Assembly: GCA_003695675.1 (NCBI GenBank)
Contig: RFIA01000243.1
Coordinates: 1 to 34,250 of the forward strand
Direction of reading: 5' to 3'
Source of the DNA: Chloroflexota bacterium
GTDB taxonomy: Bacteria; Chloroflexota; Anaerolineae; Aggregatilineales; Phototrophicaceae
Length of the DNA stretch: 34,250 nt
The position numbers were made by a program, and so were the translations under genes. Positions 13,871-22,338 of this stretch are shown piece by piece; positions within the stretch are counted from its first letter, which is position 1; the number at the start of each line of letters is the position of its first letter. The notes below the pieces were generated by a model. It saw only the letters and a program-made list of their open reading frames with translations. It had not been told where the DNA came from and made no database searches.

Positions 13871-15535
13871 CTATGGTAATGGCTCGTCTAAAATCGGGCG
13901 CATGATGATGTAATCGAAGCCGTTCATGTGGATGAATTGGTCGTGTTGATAGGCCTGCCCGATGGCTTCAAGCACGGCAGGGGGATAAAATTGCGCCCGC
14001 ATCACAATTAGGCCGAATTCTTGTCGCTCAATCATATCGATGAGCGCGTCGCCTTCGAATAAGTCATTGTTGGCGAGATTGAGCAATTGCGTCGGGTTGG
14101 TGATGACATCGCGTCCGGCACGCAAGCTGAAGGCCGCTTCCTCACTCAAGACCGCCGCGTCGGTCGCATTCATCAACGCGACGATTGCTTCTCCGGCTTC
14201 GATGTCTTCGCGGGTCGTCAAGTGGCCGATGTCTGCATAACCGCCGACGAGTCGCCCGGCGGAGTCGTAGAAATTCCCTTGTGCATTCGGCTCAATATCA
14301 AGAAAGTCCGCCACCTGCTCAAAAACCGGGCCGGTCGTTGGCAAATGGAGGACGGCACGTCCATAACCGATGTAAGCAAATGGAACGATGAGCAGCGCGA
14401 GTGTCGCGAGTTGTGGCGCGTATCGCTGCAAAGGCGGGACGAATATGCGGCTGAGATAATTTTCTGGGAAATGCCATTGCCGATTAAGTGTCCGGCTGAT
14501 GAAGATGCCGCTGAGTATCATCGTCGCGGCGATGGCGGTGGCGAAGTAACTGTCGCCCGCGCCCCATTTGCCGGAGAGTGTGCCGTTGGCGATTGCGGCG
14601 ATGAACCACAAGCTGTAAATCGACAAGCGGTCGAAATAAAATTCGTAGAGCACAAGCAAAACCGCCGGGACAATCAAGAAACCGTGCAAACGCCAAAAGA
14701 GACGATACAAGCCGATGGTTTGTTGCGCGTTGTATGGATTGACATTGGCGGCGATGGTTTGCGTCCACCATTGGCCGTCAGTGGCGACGACAATCCACAC
14801 GATGAGCGCGACGCCGACCGCGCCGAATATCGCGCCGGAGATAATCGCTCGGCGCGGGTTGCGGATGAACAGAAATGCAAAGGCAGCGAGGGCGGTCGCA
14901 TACGCAAGCTGCTTCGTGAACCCGGCGGCGAGCAGCAACGCGAGGCCGAGTATCAATTGTTTGCGACGTTTGTCCTTGTCCGCAATTTCGTTGACATGCG
15001 CGAGGACGACAATTGCGAGGATCTCGAACATCACCATCGTCATGTGCTGCCGAAAGAGTGGCCCGATGTGATAGACGGTGTTCGAGGCGAGGAACGCTAG
15101 CCCCGCAATGACGGCGACGAGGCGATGTCGCCCGCCGCGATAGACGGCATACGCTATCGCCGCAGCGCTGACGAGTGTGCCGAGAAAACCGAGTAGTCGC
15201 CCGTACCAATAGGCCGGGCCGAAAAGCCACACAAATGGCGCAGCGATGACATGGAATAGGGGCGGATAATTGCTCGAATAAAACGGATACGTCTCGGTAT
15301 CTTGATACGGCCATTGCCCTTTGCTGAACATAATCGTATCGACGAGTTCAAAGCCCTCGCCTTGATCGTAATCGAAAGGGAAGCGGATCAGATTGGCCGC
15401 ATAGACGACGTAGACTACGAAATAACCGAGCATCATCAGCAAGCCGATGACGAGCAGTATGCGGCTGATATGCTTTGCGAATATCGGGGAGGAGACGCGC
15501 TGCATTGTCATCGTCACATCAAGCGGGCTTGTCAC
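13871..15535 (-). CDS. Multi-spanning membrane protein, GT-C glycosyltransferase-like
   Basis: This protein of about 554 residues has some ten to eleven hydrophobic helices and a soluble C-terminal domain (about 400-554). After the first helix comes an extracytoplasmic loop with acidic residues (FDYDQGEGFELVD) and YPFYSSNYPPLFH. This is the layout of GT-C (GT39/PMT-like) enzymes, which use polyprenyl-phosphate sugars and keep a catalytic Asp in the first loop. The annotation as glycosyltransferase is by architecture; acceptor and donor are unknown. The GTG at 15535 overlaps the upstream small gene by 17 bases with no clear ribosome site, so ATG 15511 is an alternative. Confidence 0.65.
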   Translation of the reverse strand: MTSPLDVTMTMQRVSSPIFAKHISRILLVIGLLMMLGYFVVYVVYAANLIRFPFDYDQGEGFELVDTIMFSKGQWPYQDTETYPFYSSNYPPLFHVIAAPFVWLFGPAYWYGRLLGFLGTLVSAAAIAYAVYRGGRHRLVAVIAGLAFLASNTVYHIGPLFRQHMTMVMFEILAIVVLAHVNEIADKDKRRKQLILGLALLLAAGFTKQLAYATALAAFAFLFIRNPRRAIISGAIFGAVGVALIVWIVVATDGQWWTQTIAANVNPYNAQQTIGLYRLFWRLHGFLIVPAVLLVLYEFYFDRLSIYSLWFIAAIANGTLSGKWGAGDSYFATAIAATMILSGIFISRTLNRQWHFPENYLSRIFVPPLQRYAPQLATLALLIVPFAYIGYGRAVLHLPTTGPVFEQVADFLDIEPNAQGNFYDSAGRLVGGYADIGHLTTREDIEAGEAIVALMNATDAAVLSEEAAFSLRAGRDVITNPTQLLNLANNDLFEGDALIDMIERQEFGLIVMRAQFYPPAVLEAIGQAYQHDQFIHMNGFDYIIMRPILDEPLP

Positions 15536-15734
15536 CGAGTGGGATGAGCGTTAACCCGGCGAAAGCGGTCAACACGGTGATAAAGAGACCGATGCGTTGC
15601 GCCGGGCCGATGCCGCCTTCACGACCACTATCGAGCAAATCGATGCTGAGGATGGCGACAAAACCGAGCATTCCGGCAGTGAACAACAAAAAGCCGAGTT
15701 GTCGTTTGCTGAGTGTGAAATCTTCAGAGAACAT
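15519..15734 (-). CDS. Small two-helix membrane protein
   Basis: This 71-residue protein has a charged N terminus (MFSEDFTLSKRQ), two hydrophobic helices (about 13-31 and 46-65) and a short linker rich in Gly. No family was recognised. It is co-transcribed with, and overlaps, the GT-C-like gene downstream, so it may be an accessory subunit. The ATG lies only 8 bases after a -10 box, which would give a leaderless or almost leaderless message. Confidence 0.65.
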   Translation of the reverse strand: MFSEDFTLSKRQLGFLLFTAGMLGFVAILSIDLLDSGREGGIGPAQRIGLFITVLTAFAGLTLIPLGDKPA

Positions 15735-15742
15735 GACGCAGC

Positions 15743-15771
15743 AGTATAACGATAGGCAATCGTTTCATCAA
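15743..15771 (-). promoter_or_regulatory. Promoter of the small membrane protein / GT-C-like operon
   Basis: On the minus strand TTGATG (15766-15771), a 17-bp spacer and TATACT (15743-15748). The ATG at 15734 is 8 bases beyond the -10 box, at or within about 3 bases of the expected start site. Confidence 0.6.
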
Positions 15772-15833
15772 GCACAATCTTGTTGACCACACTTCTAAAC
15801 TTCTGTGAGAGCTGTGAACATGCAATTTGTTTT

Positions 15834-15862
15834 TGACAACCGCCCCCGTTTAGTTATATAAT
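15834..15862 (+). promoter_or_regulatory. Consensus sigma-70-type promoter of the ROK regulator
   Basis: TTGACA (15834-15839), exactly 17 bp, then TATAAT (15857-15862): a perfect match in both boxes and spacing. Such a strong promoter normally needs repression, and a palindrome sits at its start site. Confidence 0.9.
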
Positions 15863-15868
15863 CAAATC

Positions 15869-15899
15869 GAATTAATTAATCCACTTTGTTTATTAATTC
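15869..15899. promoter_or_regulatory. Palindromic operator, probably for the ROK regulator
   Basis: GAATTAAT (15869-15876) and ATTAATTC (15892-15899) are perfect inverted repeats separated by 15 bp. They begin at the predicted transcription start. AT-rich inverted repeats of this size are typical of ROK-family (XylR/NagC/Mlc) operators, so autoregulation is likely. Confidence 0.65.
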
Positions 15900-15957
15900 A
15901 CTGGACGAGCAATATCTCCAGCAATTTGTGCAATAATATTATTTTAGGATTTGCTAC

Positions 15958-17211
15958 ATGATGTTTTTTCGTGACCGCCTCAATGGGAGCAGCAGCAGCA
16001 CTATTCGCAGTCACAACTTAAGTACGATTCTCCTTGCGCTATTGTGGCACGAGAATATTTCCCGTGTACAATTGGCGGAGTTGACGAAACTCTCCCCAAC
16101 TACGATTACAAATCTTGTGACTCACTTGCTTGAAGATGGTATTGTGGAAGAGGGGACGAGTAGCGCACAACCACGACGCGGCGCCGGTCGTCCTCGTATG
16201 GCGCTGCGTATCATCCCTGAGGCACGCTACACAATCGGTGTGCATATCGGTGTTGGTCATGTCCGAGTCGCATTGACCGATTTGTTGGCGCAGCCTTTAA
16301 CCATCCGGTCATTTACACATCCGGTTCAACAGTCTCCTATGGGTGTGTTGACGCAAATCGCTGACAACGTTCGCAAAATCATTCAACAACACAATCTCGA
16401 GGCCGAGCGTATCATCGGTATCGGTGTTGGGGCGTCAGGTTTGGTTGACCCCTATCATGGAGTCAATGTCTTCGCACCGAGTCTCGGTTGGCGAGATGTT
16501 GCGATACGCGATGACCTTCAAGCGATATTTGAATTTCCGGTGGTTGTTGACAACAATGTTCGCGCTATGGCGCTGGGCGAAGCCTTGTTCGGCTCTAATC
16601 AAGATGTAAATGCGCTTGCGTTTGTCTATGGCGGTCAAGGTATTGGCGCGGGCTTTGTATTGGACGGGCAATTGTATCGTGGTGCCGCAGCCGGCGCCGG
16701 GGAAATTGGCCACACGACCGTCATCGCCGATGATGGACTGCAATGTCATTGTGGCAATCGTGGTTGTCTTGAAACGCTGGTTTCTGAGGCGGCGATTGTT
16801 CGGATGGCGAAGGAGATTGTCGCTCGTCATGATGCTGATTGCATCCTTCCACATTACATGACCGATGATGCGCCTTCACAACTGGAATCTATCTTCAATG
16901 CGGCGCGGGATGGCGACGCAGCGACGCGCAACATGCTGCATGAGTGTGCCCGTTATATGGGCATTTCGTTGGCGAATCTCGTCAATGTCTTCAACCCTGA
17001 ATTAATCGTGATGGGGGGATTTTTTGCCGACGGTGAAGACCTGTTGATGCCTGTTATTGAAGCCACGCTTCGCGAGCGTGCGTTTGCAAATTTGGGGCAG
17101 CAAGTACACCTAGCAACCGCAACCTTCGGGGCAAACGCCGGGGTTGTTGGCGCGGCAGCACTGGCTTTGAACGCATTTTTCTATCGACAGGGCGACATGA
17201 TTGCAGGATAG
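15958..17211 (+). CDS. ROK-family transcriptional regulator
   Basis: This 417-residue protein has an N-terminal winged HTH (about 20-75; SRVQLAELTKLSPTTITNLVTHLLEDGIV) followed by a ROK sugar-kinase-like domain. The zinc signature CHCGNRGC is at residues 263-270, with the partner His in GEIGH nearby. Full length with an HTH marks it as a repressor of the XylR/NagC type, not a glucokinase. It probably senses a sugar or sugar phosphate from the downstream pathway. AGGA lies 8 bases before the ATG at 15958; ATG 15961 is also possible. It heads the catabolic locus, 93 bp before the isomerase gene. Confidence 0.93.
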   Translation: MMFFRDRLNGSSSSTIRSHNLSTILLALLWHENISRVQLAELTKLSPTTITNLVTHLLEDGIVEEGTSSAQPRRGAGRPRMALRIIPEARYTIGVHIGVGHVRVALTDLLAQPLTIRSFTHPVQQSPMGVLTQIADNVRKIIQQHNLEAERIIGIGVGASGLVDPYHGVNVFAPSLGWRDVAIRDDLQAIFEFPVVVDNNVRAMALGEALFGSNQDVNALAFVYGGQGIGAGFVLDGQLYRGAAAGAGEIGHTTVIADDGLQCHCGNRGCLETLVSEAAIVRMAKEIVARHDADCILPHYMTDDAPSQLESIFNAARDGDAATRNMLHECARYMGISLANLVNVFNPELIVMGGFFADGEDLLMPVIEATLRERAFANLGQQVHLATATFGANAGVVGAAALALNAFFYRQGDMIAG

Positions 17212-17304
17212 ACTGATGCGTCATTGACTAAGTGTCAAATGTGATGGAGCGTGTTTTCTGGTCATTGGTTTGTGTGTGTTTGATCTACAGACGGGTGTAA
17301 TTTT

Positions 17305-18654
17305 ATGACGGATACAGATCGCATCAAGGTCGGTTTTATTTCGATTATTCGCACGACCTTTGATGTTGAGTTGGCGCAAGAAGTGACTGCTCAAGCAAAA
17401 GCACAATTACGTCATGCTGGGTTTGTGTTGACAGCGCCTGACGAAACGATTTCGTCACTCGAAGCGGCGCAGCGTGTGGCGAACACGCTGGCAAGCGAAC
17501 CACTCGATTTGTTGATTGTATTGCAGGCGACATTTGCCGACAGCACCATGATCCAAGCACTTGCTGAAAAAGTCGATACGCCGCTTGTGTTGTGGGCTGT
17601 GCCAGAAGAACACACGGGTGGTCGCTTGCGGTTGAATTCGTTGTGTGGAGTTAACCTTGCTGGGCACGCTCTCAAGCGGGCTGGTTATGATTATCATTAT
17701 CTCTATGCCATGCCAGATGATTCGAAAGCGATTGACAATTTGCAGATATTTGCGCGCGCCGCGTATGTTCGCCGCCGCTTGCAGACAGCACGATTAGGTC
17801 GCATGGGGGAAAATCCAGCAGGTTTTGAAACTTGTCTTGTCAATCCCAATGCGCTGCGCGAACAAGTCGGTGTGGAAGTTGTGCAATTTGATTTGCAACG
17901 CGATGTTTTTGCTGCGGTACAAGCGGTTGATAGCGGGGCGGTACAGGTTGTACGCGATGATTTGTCCCGTCGTGTGGATGGTCTTGATGATGTTGAAACC
18001 GATGCAACGAACGGAACATTGGGCACGTATGTGGTTTTGCGCGAACTAGCTGACCGCGATAATTTGAACGGATTTGCCGTGCGTTGCTGGCCGGAATTTT
18101 TCACGGAGATGGATTGCGCCGCTTGCGCAGCCAGTTCGATGTTGAGTGACGCGATGCTGCCGAGTAGTTGCGAGGCCGACGTCAACGGCACTGTGACACA
18201 AATGATGTTGCAATGGTTGAGCGACGAACCGGCATTCGGGACGGATATTGTCTCGTTAGACGAAGAACGTGACGCTCTCGTATTGTGGCATTGTGGACTC
18301 GCGCCATTGTCGATGGCCGACCCCGACGAAACCCCTAGCGTGACGATTCACTCGAATCGTGCCAAACCGTTGTTGATGCAATTTGCGCTCAAACCGGGTC
18401 GAGTCACCGTTGCGCGATTGAGCGAGACGACGGGGGCGTATCGTCTCGTTGTCGGCAATGGTGAAATGATTCGTGGCGCGAAGAGCTTTTCAGGCACATC
18501 TGGTTTGTTGCGTTTCGACCGTCCGGCGCGAGATGTCCTCGATACGCTCATCAGCGAAGGTTTGGAACATCACATTTCGATTACGTATGGCGACCATGTA
18601 CCGGCTTTGCTGGTACTGGCACAAATGTTGGACTTGCCGATTTTGCGGCTTTAA
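17305..18654 (+). CDS. L-fucose/L-arabinose isomerase-like protein
   Basis: This 449-residue protein of the FucI/AraA fold begins with a Rossmann-like domain (IKVGFISIIRTTFD...). It ends with the catalytic domain containing the metal-site signatures CWPEFF, CEADVNG (about 287-293) and WHCGLAP (about 328-334). Members are Mn-dependent aldose-ketose isomerases. It is shorter than classical FucI (about 590) and matches the short COG2407-like group. As I recall, this group includes the sulfoquinovose isomerase of the sulfo-transaldolase pathway, a point to check. The first structural gene after the regulator, it presumably forms a ketose for the downstream kinase. The ribosome site is weak. Substrate not determinable. 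Confidence 0.75.
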   Translation: MTDTDRIKVGFISIIRTTFDVELAQEVTAQAKAQLRHAGFVLTAPDETISSLEAAQRVANTLASEPLDLLIVLQATFADSTMIQALAEKVDTPLVLWAVPEEHTGGRLRLNSLCGVNLAGHALKRAGYDYHYLYAMPDDSKAIDNLQIFARAAYVRRRLQTARLGRMGENPAGFETCLVNPNALREQVGVEVVQFDLQRDVFAAVQAVDSGAVQVVRDDLSRRVDGLDDVETDATNGTLGTYVVLRELADRDNLNGFAVRCWPEFFTEMDCAACAASSMLSDAMLPSSCEADVNGTVTQMMLQWLSDEPAFGTDIVSLDEERDALVLWHCGLAPLSMADPDETPSVTIHSNRAKPLLMQFALKPGRVTVARLSETTGAYRLVVGNGEMIRGAKSFSGTSGLLRFDRPARDVLDTLISEGLEHHISITYGDHVPALLVLAQMLDLPILRL

Positions 18655-18685
18655 GTGAAGAACGAAGGGAGGTTGACTGCAAGAA

Positions 18686-18715
18686 TTGATATTGATGAAG
18701 AGGCGAACATATCTT
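18686..18715 (+). promoter_or_regulatory. Candidate internal promoter before the binding-protein gene
   Basis: TTGATA (18686-18691), an 18-bp spacer and TATCTT (18710-18715) lie in the 102-bp gap before the transporter genes. An AAGGAG ribosome site (18742-18747) follows. Extra transcription of the binding protein would be typical. Confidence 0.4.
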
Positions 18716-18756
18716 AATAAATTTCATCGCATAAGTGAGTTTAAGGAGAAATCACA

Positions 18757-20055
18757 GTGAGTAAAATGAGATGGTTAAATATTGTCGTCGTGCTGATGAT
18801 GGTGCTTGTTGGTGCTGTCGCGGTGCAAGCGCAAGACGACGTCGTCGAATTGCGGATGACATGGTACTCCGACGGCAATGAAGGCGAAGTGATGCGAGAT
18901 TTGCTGGATCGCTTTGAAGCTGAAAACCCCGATATTGTGGTGGTCATTGACGAAGTGGCCTATTCGACCGGCATTCTCGAAAATCTGCCGATTCAGCTTG
19001 CTGCTGGCGAAGGCCCAGACATCGCCCGTGTGACGGATCTCGGTGGTCTTTCAGAATACTATCTTGACATCGGCCCGCTGGTCGAAGACCCACAATATTA
19101 TGAAGACAACTTCGGCCCCTTCCTGACGTGGCTGCGCCCACCCGGCAATACTGATGGTATCTTCGGTATTCAAAATCAGTTGACTGTTACCGGCCCATTC
19201 ATCAACCGGACGTTGTTTGAGCAAGCCGGAGTCGAAGTGCCGAGCGATGTTTCGGATGAAGTGACATGGGAAGAATGGGCCGAGGCTGCTAGTGCAGTTG
19301 CCGAAGCGACCGGCACGACCGCAATGGCAATGGATCGTAGTGGGCATCGTCTTGCTGGCCCGGCCATCAGTCTAGGCGCGCAATATTTCGATGCTGACGG
19401 CAATCCGGTTATCGCTGGTGATGAAGGATTCCGTTCAATGGCACAGTTGATGATTGATTGGCATGAGAATGGCATCATGTCGCCGGAAATTTGGGTCGGT
19501 AATGCTGGGCAGTATGCGGCTGCTAACGAACAATTCGTCAATGGCGAGTTGGTTTTCTATATGTCCGGCAGTTGGCAAATCGGTCAATTCGACAATTTAA
19601 TTGGCGATGCTTTTGACTGGGAAGCCGTCCCGAATCCATGCGGGCCCGGCGGCTGCACAGGGATGCCCGGTGGCGCGGCGACCGTTGCGATCAATCAAAC
19701 TGAGCATCCTGAAGAGGTTGCCCGTGTGATCGACTTCCTCGCTGCCGAAGAGAATCTTCGTGAATTCCACGAACGCACCCTCTTCATCCCTGCACATGCT
19801 GGCATCGCATCTTCTGGGCTTGATTTCCAAACCGACAATCCGCTTGCTGCCGCCGCGTTGAATCAATTTTCATTAGCGGCGACTCAGCTTTCACCGATTG
19901 CGGTTGATTTGCAGGCTTATCCGTTCAATCGGGTGGTCTTCGACTCTACTCGCGACCGTCTGACACAGGCGATAGTCGGTGAGTTGACACTCGACGAAGC
20001 GATTGAGCGTATGCAACAAGATATTGACGAAGCGCTGGCTGCGGTTTCTGAATAA
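18757..20055 (+). CDS. ABC sugar transporter substrate-binding protein
   Basis: This 432-residue type 1 (MalE/UgpB-like) extracellular solute-binding protein has a signal peptide (1-26, cleavage near VQA-QDD) and no lipobox Cys. Family patterns include FEAENPDIVV, LAAGEGPDIARV, WEEWAEAA, GELVFYMSGSW and MPGGAATVAINQ. It captures the glycoside or sugar for the two permeases downstream. The GTG at 18757 has a perfect AAGGAG 9 bases upstream, a stronger ribosome site than its neighbours have. The missing lipid anchor is notable if the cell is monoderm. Ligand unknown. Confidence 0.93.
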   Translation: MSKMRWLNIVVVLMMVLVGAVAVQAQDDVVELRMTWYSDGNEGEVMRDLLDRFEAENPDIVVVIDEVAYSTGILENLPIQLAAGEGPDIARVTDLGGLSEYYLDIGPLVEDPQYYEDNFGPFLTWLRPPGNTDGIFGIQNQLTVTGPFINRTLFEQAGVEVPSDVSDEVTWEEWAEAASAVAEATGTTAMAMDRSGHRLAGPAISLGAQYFDADGNPVIAGDEGFRSMAQLMIDWHENGIMSPEIWVGNAGQYAAANEQFVNGELVFYMSGSWQIGQFDNLIGDAFDWEAVPNPCGPGGCTGMPGGAATVAINQTEHPEEVARVIDFLAAEENLREFHERTLFIPAHAGIASSGLDFQTDNPLAAAALNQFSLAATQLSPIAVDLQAYPFNRVVFDSTRDRLTQAIVGELTLDEAIERMQQDIDEALAAVSE

Positions 20056-20080
20056 GCTCCAATCTTGAGGTTGTTTCTTC

Positions 20081-20127
20081 CGGCTACCGGTATCGCCATC
20101 ATGACTGATGTACGGCACCGGTAGCCG
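20081..20127 (+). other. Intercistronic stem-loop between binding protein and permease
   Basis: CGGCTACCGGT (20081-20091) and ACCGGTAGCCG (20117-20127) are perfect 11-bp arms. Inside, CATCA/TGATG (20097-20101, 20106-20110) can pair too. No T-run follows. The likely role is 3'-end protection, giving more binding protein than permease, as with malE-malF structures. Confidence 0.7.
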
Positions 20128-20175
20128 TTGCGATTGTGAAAATACCATCTATTGGTTGTGTGGTGAGGAAGTCTA

Positions 20176-21243
20176 ATGTCTCAAATGGATGCTGCCGGGG
20201 CGAGCAGCACAACGATTGAGCCGATTCGAGTGAAACAGCGTTTTTCTCCCGGTCGTTTCATTGGCGAGATTGCTGTTGAAATATTTAGTTTTGTCATGAA
20301 TACCATCGAAATTGTGGTTGGGCCGTTGCAACGCTTGATTGGCCTCGAACGAATGCCATATTTCTTTTTGTTGCCAAATATGTTGATTTTCGGAATATTC
20401 GTGTTATTCCCGATGGTGTTGAACTTCTTTTATGCCTTTACGGGGGGGACAGAATTATTTTTGCGTGACCGTCCGTATGTTGGTTCAGCGAATCTTGCCC
20501 GCTTGTTTGATTGTCAGAATTTTCTCAACCCGAATTCGTGCAATCAAGATATTTTCTGGCGGGCGATTCGGAATTCGGTGACGTATGTTGCTTTTGATGT
20601 CGGCGGGATTGTGATCTTCGCTTTGATTACGGCATTGATCTTGAATCGCAATATTCGTGGACGGGGTTTTTTCCGCAGTGTGTTTTTCTATCCGGTCTTA
20701 CTGTCGCCGGTTGTTATCGGTCTGATTTGGAAATGGGTCATTCAAACCGACGGGATTTTGAACGGTATGCTCAATCTTTTTGGTGGTGACCCGATTGACT
20801 TCCGGCGCAGTGCCGCGTGGATGCGGTTCTGGGTTGTATTTGTCAGCGTGTGGGCACAGATGGGTTTTTATACGTTGATTCTCTTGGCTGGGTTGCAGTC
20901 GATTCCACGAGAGCTTTACGAAGCTGGTGAAATCGACGGGACGACGAAGCTGCGCGGCTTCTGGCATATTACGTTACCCCTGTTAAAACCGACGATGTTG
21001 GTCGTACTCGTGCTGTCGCTGATTCGCGCTGTGCAAGTTTTCGATCATGTCTTCGTTTTAACAGGTGGCGGGCCGGGGTCAGCGACGACATTTATCGTGC
21101 AATATATTTTTGACACGGGTTTCTCGAATCAGATCAAGCAATTTGGTCTCGCGGCTGCGGCTTCGTTGGTGTTGGGGTCGGTGTTATTGGTTCTCACCTT
21201 GATGCAATTGCGTGTTGGCAATCGTGGTGACGACGCGGCCTAA
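20176..21243 (+). CDS. ABC sugar transporter permease (MalF/UgpA-like)
   Basis: This 355-residue protein has a hydrophilic N-terminal tail of about 45 residues, six main membrane helices and the EAA loop (YEAGEIDGTTKLRGFWHITLPLL, about 253-275) that contacts the ATPase. It pairs with the MalG-like gene 32 bp downstream. No ATPase gene lies in the locus, so a shared MsmX/UgpC-type ATPase elsewhere must energise it. GAGGAAG precedes the ATG at a good distance. Confidence 0.93.
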   Translation: MSQMDAAGASSTTIEPIRVKQRFSPGRFIGEIAVEIFSFVMNTIEIVVGPLQRLIGLERMPYFFLLPNMLIFGIFVLFPMVLNFFYAFTGGTELFLRDRPYVGSANLARLFDCQNFLNPNSCNQDIFWRAIRNSVTYVAFDVGGIVIFALITALILNRNIRGRGFFRSVFFYPVLLSPVVIGLIWKWVIQTDGILNGMLNLFGGDPIDFRRSAAWMRFWVVFVSVWAQMGFYTLILLAGLQSIPRELYEAGEIDGTTKLRGFWHITLPLLKPTMLVVLVLSLIRAVQVFDHVFVLTGGGPGSATTFIVQYIFDTGFSNQIKQFGLAAAASLVLGSVLLVLTLMQLRVGNRGDDAA

Positions 21244-21275
21244 TGCTCACCGTGAAATAGACAAGGATTCTAAAA

Positions 21276-22331
21276 ATGACTGAATTTTTGACGCGCAAAC
21301 GCGGACGAAGTGGTTGGGATGTGACCGATACGCTGTCGTATATCTACTTGATTCTAGGGACGTTTATCATGTTCGGGCCGGTGTTGTGGTTGGTGTTGTC
21401 GTCATTCAAGACACCACAGGCGCTTGTCGAGTTTCCGCCAAAACTCCTCCCGACGGCACAACAGACAATTGAGGTTGAAGGCTTTGATGAACCGTTGTTG
21501 TTGTTCGATGTGCCTATGCCGGGTGGCACTGTTCGGCGCATGGCGCGTACTCGGCGCATCGGTTTAGAGTGGCATTTCATCGACCCCGCCAATCCGACTG
21601 AAGAACCACTTGTGATTGATACGCGCGAAGTAAGCGGGATCGAAGCAGTGCGTTCGGTTGCGCTTGCGTTGAACAATTATACGGAACCCCTAGAGCGATT
21701 CAACTTTTTGCGTTTTTTACGCAACAGTGTTGTCGTCACCGTCACTGCCACGGCCATCACGTTAATCATCAACAGCATGGCCGCATTCGCGTTGAGCAAG
21801 TATCAATTTAGAGGACGTAATCTGATTTTTGTGATTATCATCGCCACATTGATGATTCCGATTTCGGTGATTCTCGTGCCGGTTTTCCTCGTGATTGTTG
21901 AGGTTGGCTGGAAAGACAATTTGCTCGGTGTCATCATACCCGGCGCGGCGACACCGACGGGGGTTTTCCTGCTGCGGCAGTATATGCTGACAATTCCCGA
22001 CGAATTGATTGATTCGGCACGTATTGATGGGGCGTCGGAATGGCGCATTTATTGGCAGGTGATTCTCCCGCTTGCTGCGCCTGCGATGGCGGTGTTGGCA
22101 ATTTTCTCGGTTATGTGGCGTTGGAACGACTTCTTGTGGCCGTTGATTGTGCTGAGTCGCAATGAGTTGTTCACGTTACAACTCGGTCTCAATTCGTTTC
22201 AGGGCGAACTCAATATTCAATGGCATTTTGTGCTGGCGATGACCGTGTTGACATTATTGCCGATTACACTTGTTTTTGCTATTTTGCAACGTTTCATCAC
22301 AACCGGCATCGCGACGACCGGCATGAAGTAG
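21276..22331 (+). CDS. ABC sugar transporter permease (MalG/UgpE-like) with an extracytoplasmic insert
   Basis: This 351-residue protein has the EAA loop (SARIDGASEWRIYWQVILPLA, about 248-268) and six membrane helices. Between helix 1 (about 22-47) and helix 2 (about 150) lies an insert of about 70-80 hydrophilic residues not found in ordinary MalG proteins of about 275-300 residues. The insert contains PTAQQTIEVEGF and RMARTRRIGLEWHFID. It should face outwards, next to the binding protein. AAGGA is well placed before ATG 21276. Confidence 0.92.
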   Translation: MTEFLTRKRGRSGWDVTDTLSYIYLILGTFIMFGPVLWLVLSSFKTPQALVEFPPKLLPTAQQTIEVEGFDEPLLLFDVPMPGGTVRRMARTRRIGLEWHFIDPANPTEEPLVIDTREVSGIEAVRSVALALNNYTEPLERFNFLRFLRNSVVVTVTATAITLIINSMAAFALSKYQFRGRNLIFVIIIATLMIPISVILVPVFLVIVEVGWKDNLLGVIIPGAATPTGVFLLRQYMLTIPDELIDSARIDGASEWRIYWQVILPLAAPAMAVLAIFSVMWRWNDFLWPLIVLSRNELFTLQLGLNSFQGELNIQWHFVLAMTVLTLLPITLVFAILQRFITTGIATTGMK

Positions 22332-22338
22332 GTTGTCT

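Noticed and set aside
14087-15100. Long plus-strand open frame (337 codons) opposite the GT-C-like gene
   Set aside because: The composition is charged and irregular with no family pattern, and it lies wholly antisense to a multi-spanning membrane protein with clear helices. It is a by-product of the codon bias on the other strand.
17305-18654. Assignment of the isomerase as true L-fucose isomerase
   Set aside because: No fuculokinase or fuculose-phosphate aldolase of the usual type accompanies it, and it is much shorter than classical FucI.
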